From the NCBI GenBank assembly GCA_003512955.1, contig DOTG01000026.1, positions 1-64,000 on the forward strand: a DNA stretch of 64,000 nt, read 5' to 3'. This DNA comes from Marinilabiliales bacterium (GTDB lineage Bacteria; Bacteroidota; Bacteroidia; Bacteroidales; SZUA-534). The position numbers and the translations under genes are program-made. The notes below the pieces were generated by a model. It was not told the origin of the DNA. It saw nothing but the letters and a program-made list of their open reading frames with translations, and ran no database searches. Shown here piece by piece: positions 61,806-64,000 of the stretch (its first letter is position 1; each line of letters starts with the position of its first letter).

Positions 61806-63615
61806 TCAAATTTTTTTCTAATATATGTTGTTCCAGATACGGACGCGTAATAGTGTCGGTAATGTACTTTTCAATCATCAGGCTGGCAATAGGTGCAGCC
61901 CAGGTAGCTCCAAACCCGGCATTTTCCACATACACCGCCATGGCAATTTTAGGGTTCTCTTTGGGCGCAAAGGCAATAAAAATGGAGTGATCTTCACCAT
62001 GTGGATTCTCAGCGGTTCCGGTTTTACCGCAAATCTGGATTCCATTCATCTGTGCAATCCGGGCAGTCCCGCCATCGGTACCGTTAACAGCAAGAAACAT
62101 CCCTTCAATGACTTCTTTAAAATAAACAGAATCAATGGCCGTTTTATGCTTCTCTAAAAAAGCGCTTTTTAATGAATTAAATTCTTCAGGTAATTCCTTG
62201 ATCACATGCGGTGTGAAAAAATAACCTTTATTACAGATGGTAGCAGTCATGTTGGCCATCTGGATAGGGGTCATCAGCAATTCACCCTGCCCGATAGCCA
62301 ATGAAACGATGTTTAACGATTTTAATTTTGTCCCATGAATCCGCTTATAATAGTTTAAGGTAGGAATATACCCGTTCACCTCGTGTGGCAAGTCGATGCC
62401 CAGCTTTTGTCCAAATCCAAATGAAACCACATAATTCCGCCAGGTTTCGTAGGCATTCTCTACCGAACCAAATTTTGGATGATCGAGCAAATCTCGGAAT
62501 TCATGGGCATAATAGGCATTACAGGAATGTTGGATGGACTGTTTAACATTTAAAGGACTATAATGATTGTGACATCCCATAAAAAAATTCCCCGCCCGGT
62601 AACCGCCAACACATGAGTATGTTCTGCTTGGCCACAATATTTTTTCCTGAAGACCAATTAAGGCATTGATGGTTTTAAAGGTTGAACCCGGGGGGTAACG
62701 TGCCATAAGCGGCCTGTCGAACAATGGCAACAAACTGTCGTTTTTCAGTATCTGGTAATTTTCGGTACGGTTCCTCCCCACAAGTAAATCAGGATCAAAA
62801 GAAGGGGAACTAATAAAAGCCAGCACTTCACCTGTGGATGGTTCAATGGCCACGATACTTCCACGCTTATTTCTCATTAAATCCTCGCCATAGGCTTGCA
62901 ATGTGGCATCAATGGTAATTTTCAGATTACCACCATGAACGGCAGCAGTATCGTATCGCCCATTCTTATAACTTCCTTTAATCCGGTTATGGACATCCAC
63001 CATGAAGATCTCAACCCCTTTTTTTCCGCGCAATACCTCCTCGTATGATTTCTCAACACCGCTAATGCCGATATAATCACCCGGATTGTAATACGGATCG
63101 GCCTTGGTAATTTCATCATTTACCTCACCGATGTATCCTAACACATGGGCTCCAATTTTTTGAGGGTATTTCCGCAAGGTACGGGTTTGGACAAAGAAAC
63201 CTTTGTAGGTATAAAGCTTTTCCTGAAAAGGGGCAAAAGCCCTAGCCGATATCTGTTTCTCAAAAACAGATGGTTTGTAATAAGAGTATGTTTTAGCTGC
63301 TTTTAAACGGGCTAAAACTTGCTCCTTAGTCAAATCTAACATTTTACAAAACTCAGCCGTATCAAATGCTTCCACCTGTTTGGGGATCACCATCAGATCG
63401 TACGAAGCCTCATTATAAACCAACAGTTTTCCATTCCGATCATAAACCAAACCACGTGCCGGGTATTGAGTAATGTAGCGTAAAACATTGTTCGAGGCTG
63501 ACAGCTTGTAAGAGGGATCGATTACTTGGAGAATAAACAGGCGGCTGATAAATATCAAAATAATTAGAGCAAAGATACCTCCAACAATATATTTCCGGTT
63601 GATAAACGGGTTCAT
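61789..63615 (-). CDS. mrdA: Penicillin-binding protein 2
   Basis: A 608-residue class B transpeptidase, the partner of RodA in elongation. A short cytoplasmic part and one transmembrane helix (about 10-30) anchor it. The dimerisation domain (about 45-215) includes the pedestal sequence R-G-L-V-Y-D-R-N-G. The transpeptidase motifs are S-T-F-K (nucleophile, P-P-G-S-T-F-K, near 300), S-C-N (near 356) and K-T-G-T-A (near 531). Stop and start touch mreD (63615/63616) and rodA, giving the order mreD-mrdA-rodA. Confidence 0.95.
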   Translation of the reverse strand: MNPFINRKYIVGGIFALIILIFISRLFILQVIDPSYKLSASNNVLRYITQYPARGLVYDRNGKLLVYNEASYDLMVIPKQVEAFDTAEFCKMLDLTKEQVLARLKAAKTYSYYKPSVFEKQISARAFAPFQEKLYTYKGFFVQTRTLRKYPQKIGAHVLGYIGEVNDEITKADPYYNPGDYIGISGVEKSYEEVLRGKKGVEIFMVDVHNRIKGSYKNGRYDTAAVHGGNLKITIDATLQAYGEDLMRNKRGSIVAIEPSTGEVLAFISSPSFDPDLLVGRNRTENYQILKNDSLLPLFDRPLMARYPPGSTFKTINALIGLQEKILWPSRTYSCVGGYRAGNFFMGCHNHYSPLNVKQSIQHSCNAYYAHEFRDLLDHPKFGSVENAYETWRNYVVSFGFGQKLGIDLPHEVNGYIPTLNYYKRIHGTKLKSLNIVSLAIGQGELLMTPIQMANMTATICNKGYFFTPHVIKELPEEFNSLKSAFLEKHKTAIDSVYFKEVIEGMFLAVNGTDGGTARIAQMNGIQICGKTGTAENPHGEDHSIFIAFAPKENPKIAMAVYVENAGFGATWAAPIASLMIEKYITDTITRPYLEQHILEKNLIDAKH

Positions 63616-64000
63616 CTATTTACGGTAAATAACGTATTGGCTCAAAATAACCAGCAAAGAGGTAAACAGGGTACTCAAAACAGTCCGCCAAAGCACCAGA
63701 TGAAAACTGTGGAAATTGAACATTTCAACAGTAAATAAAAACAAATGGTGGCTGAAAACAAGAACCAGTGTATATTTTAAAAACCAAAAAAAGCCAAAAT
63801 AGTGAATCCGGGGCGATGTACCCGAGTCGTAATTATCGCGGTTCGTGATGGCTTGTAAAACCAATGGACGTAAAAACCCCATAAAAACGGTGGCAGAAGC
63901 ATGCATTCCTATGGTATCGGCAAACATATCTATAATTAATCCTAATATAAATGATACTACCAAAACCAACCAATTGGGTGTATTGATGGGCAATAAAAGG
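63616..64000 (-). CDS. mreD: Rod-shape protein MreD, cut by the window edge
   Basis: The last 128 codons of an inner-membrane protein of the elongation complex. Four hydrophobic segments are seen, with S-F-I-L-G-L-I-I-D-M-F and G-M-H-A-S-A-T-V-F-M, the usual MreD core. The frame is open past position 64000 (residues L-L-L before P-I-N-T-P), so the N-terminus is missing. It directly precedes mrdA, the order mre-mrd-rod known for this phylum. Confidence 0.88.
   Translation of the reverse strand, partial: LLLPINTPNWLVLVVSFILGLIIDMFADTIGMHASATVFMGFLRPLVLQAITNRDNYDSGTSPRIHYFGFFWFLKYTLVLVFSHHLFLFTVEMFNFHSFHLVLWRTVLSTLFTSLLVILSQYVIYRK

Overview
The window is about 64 kb of a Bacteroidota chromosome, most likely class Bacteroidia; the order cannot be fixed from the sequence. 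The evidence is two SusC/SusD outer-membrane pairs, a type IX secretion (T9SS) sorting domain, a fused MurF-alanine racemase, a patatin fused to an outer-membrane barrel, and promoters of the Bacteroidota form (TTG, about 19 bases, TAnnTTTG). Gene density is high and gaps are short. I saw no rRNA, tRNA, CRISPR array, prophage or intact insertion sequence.

Positions 1-24650 form one alpha-glucan (starch/maltodextrin) utilisation locus. Two operons read leftwards: susC1-susD1 plus a 1104-residue T9SS-exported protein with six starch-binding-type repeats (8046 to 90), and susC2-susD2-susE (14188 to 8397). Reading rightwards are a LacI-family regulator, an MFS maltose-type transporter, beta-phosphoglucomutase, a GH65 maltose phosphorylase, a GH13 lipoprotein amylase, a secreted esterase and a SusA-like GH13 cyclomaltodextrinase/neopullulanase. 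The likely route is surface capture and hydrolysis of glucan, SusC import, periplasmic trimming by SusA, MFS import of maltose, then phosphorolysis to glucose plus beta-glucose-1-phosphate and conversion to glucose-6-phosphate. No SusB-type alpha-glucosidase or SusR regulator lies here. LacI-type operators and a second, unassigned palindrome (core TTATAGCG, four copies) lie in front of the operons and suggest a small local regulon.

Positions 24650-34700 are a mixed stretch: an ArsR-type regulator, an orphan LytTR response regulator, rsmI, a conserved protein of unknown function, thymidine kinase, a TPR/SpoIIE-phosphatase signalling protein, the MurF-Alr fusion, a methyltransferase, and an ECF sigma factor overlapping a four-helix membrane protein.

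Positions 35400-47660 are housekeeping: rsfS-ftsH-DUF2007-cdsA-psd as a likely operon, a ferredoxin, a CapD/WbpM-like nucleotide-sugar dehydratase, rpsP-rimM, a two-component system followed by birA, an SRPBCC protein, and pyrE divergent from a Nudix hydrolase with overlapping start codons. Positions 47600-64000 carry a thioredoxin-fold protein without the redox CxxC, coaD, a deoxynucleoside kinase, prolyl oligopeptidase, rpsO, pnp, acylphosphatase, an ABC-F ATPase, the patatin-barrel protein, and the cell-elongation genes mreD-mrdA-rodA, with mreD cut by the right edge.

I do not see a clearly new multi-gene system. The items most worth pursuing are the four TTATAGCG palindromes, the T9SS-exported SusE/F-like multi-repeat protein, and several structured intergenic elements.
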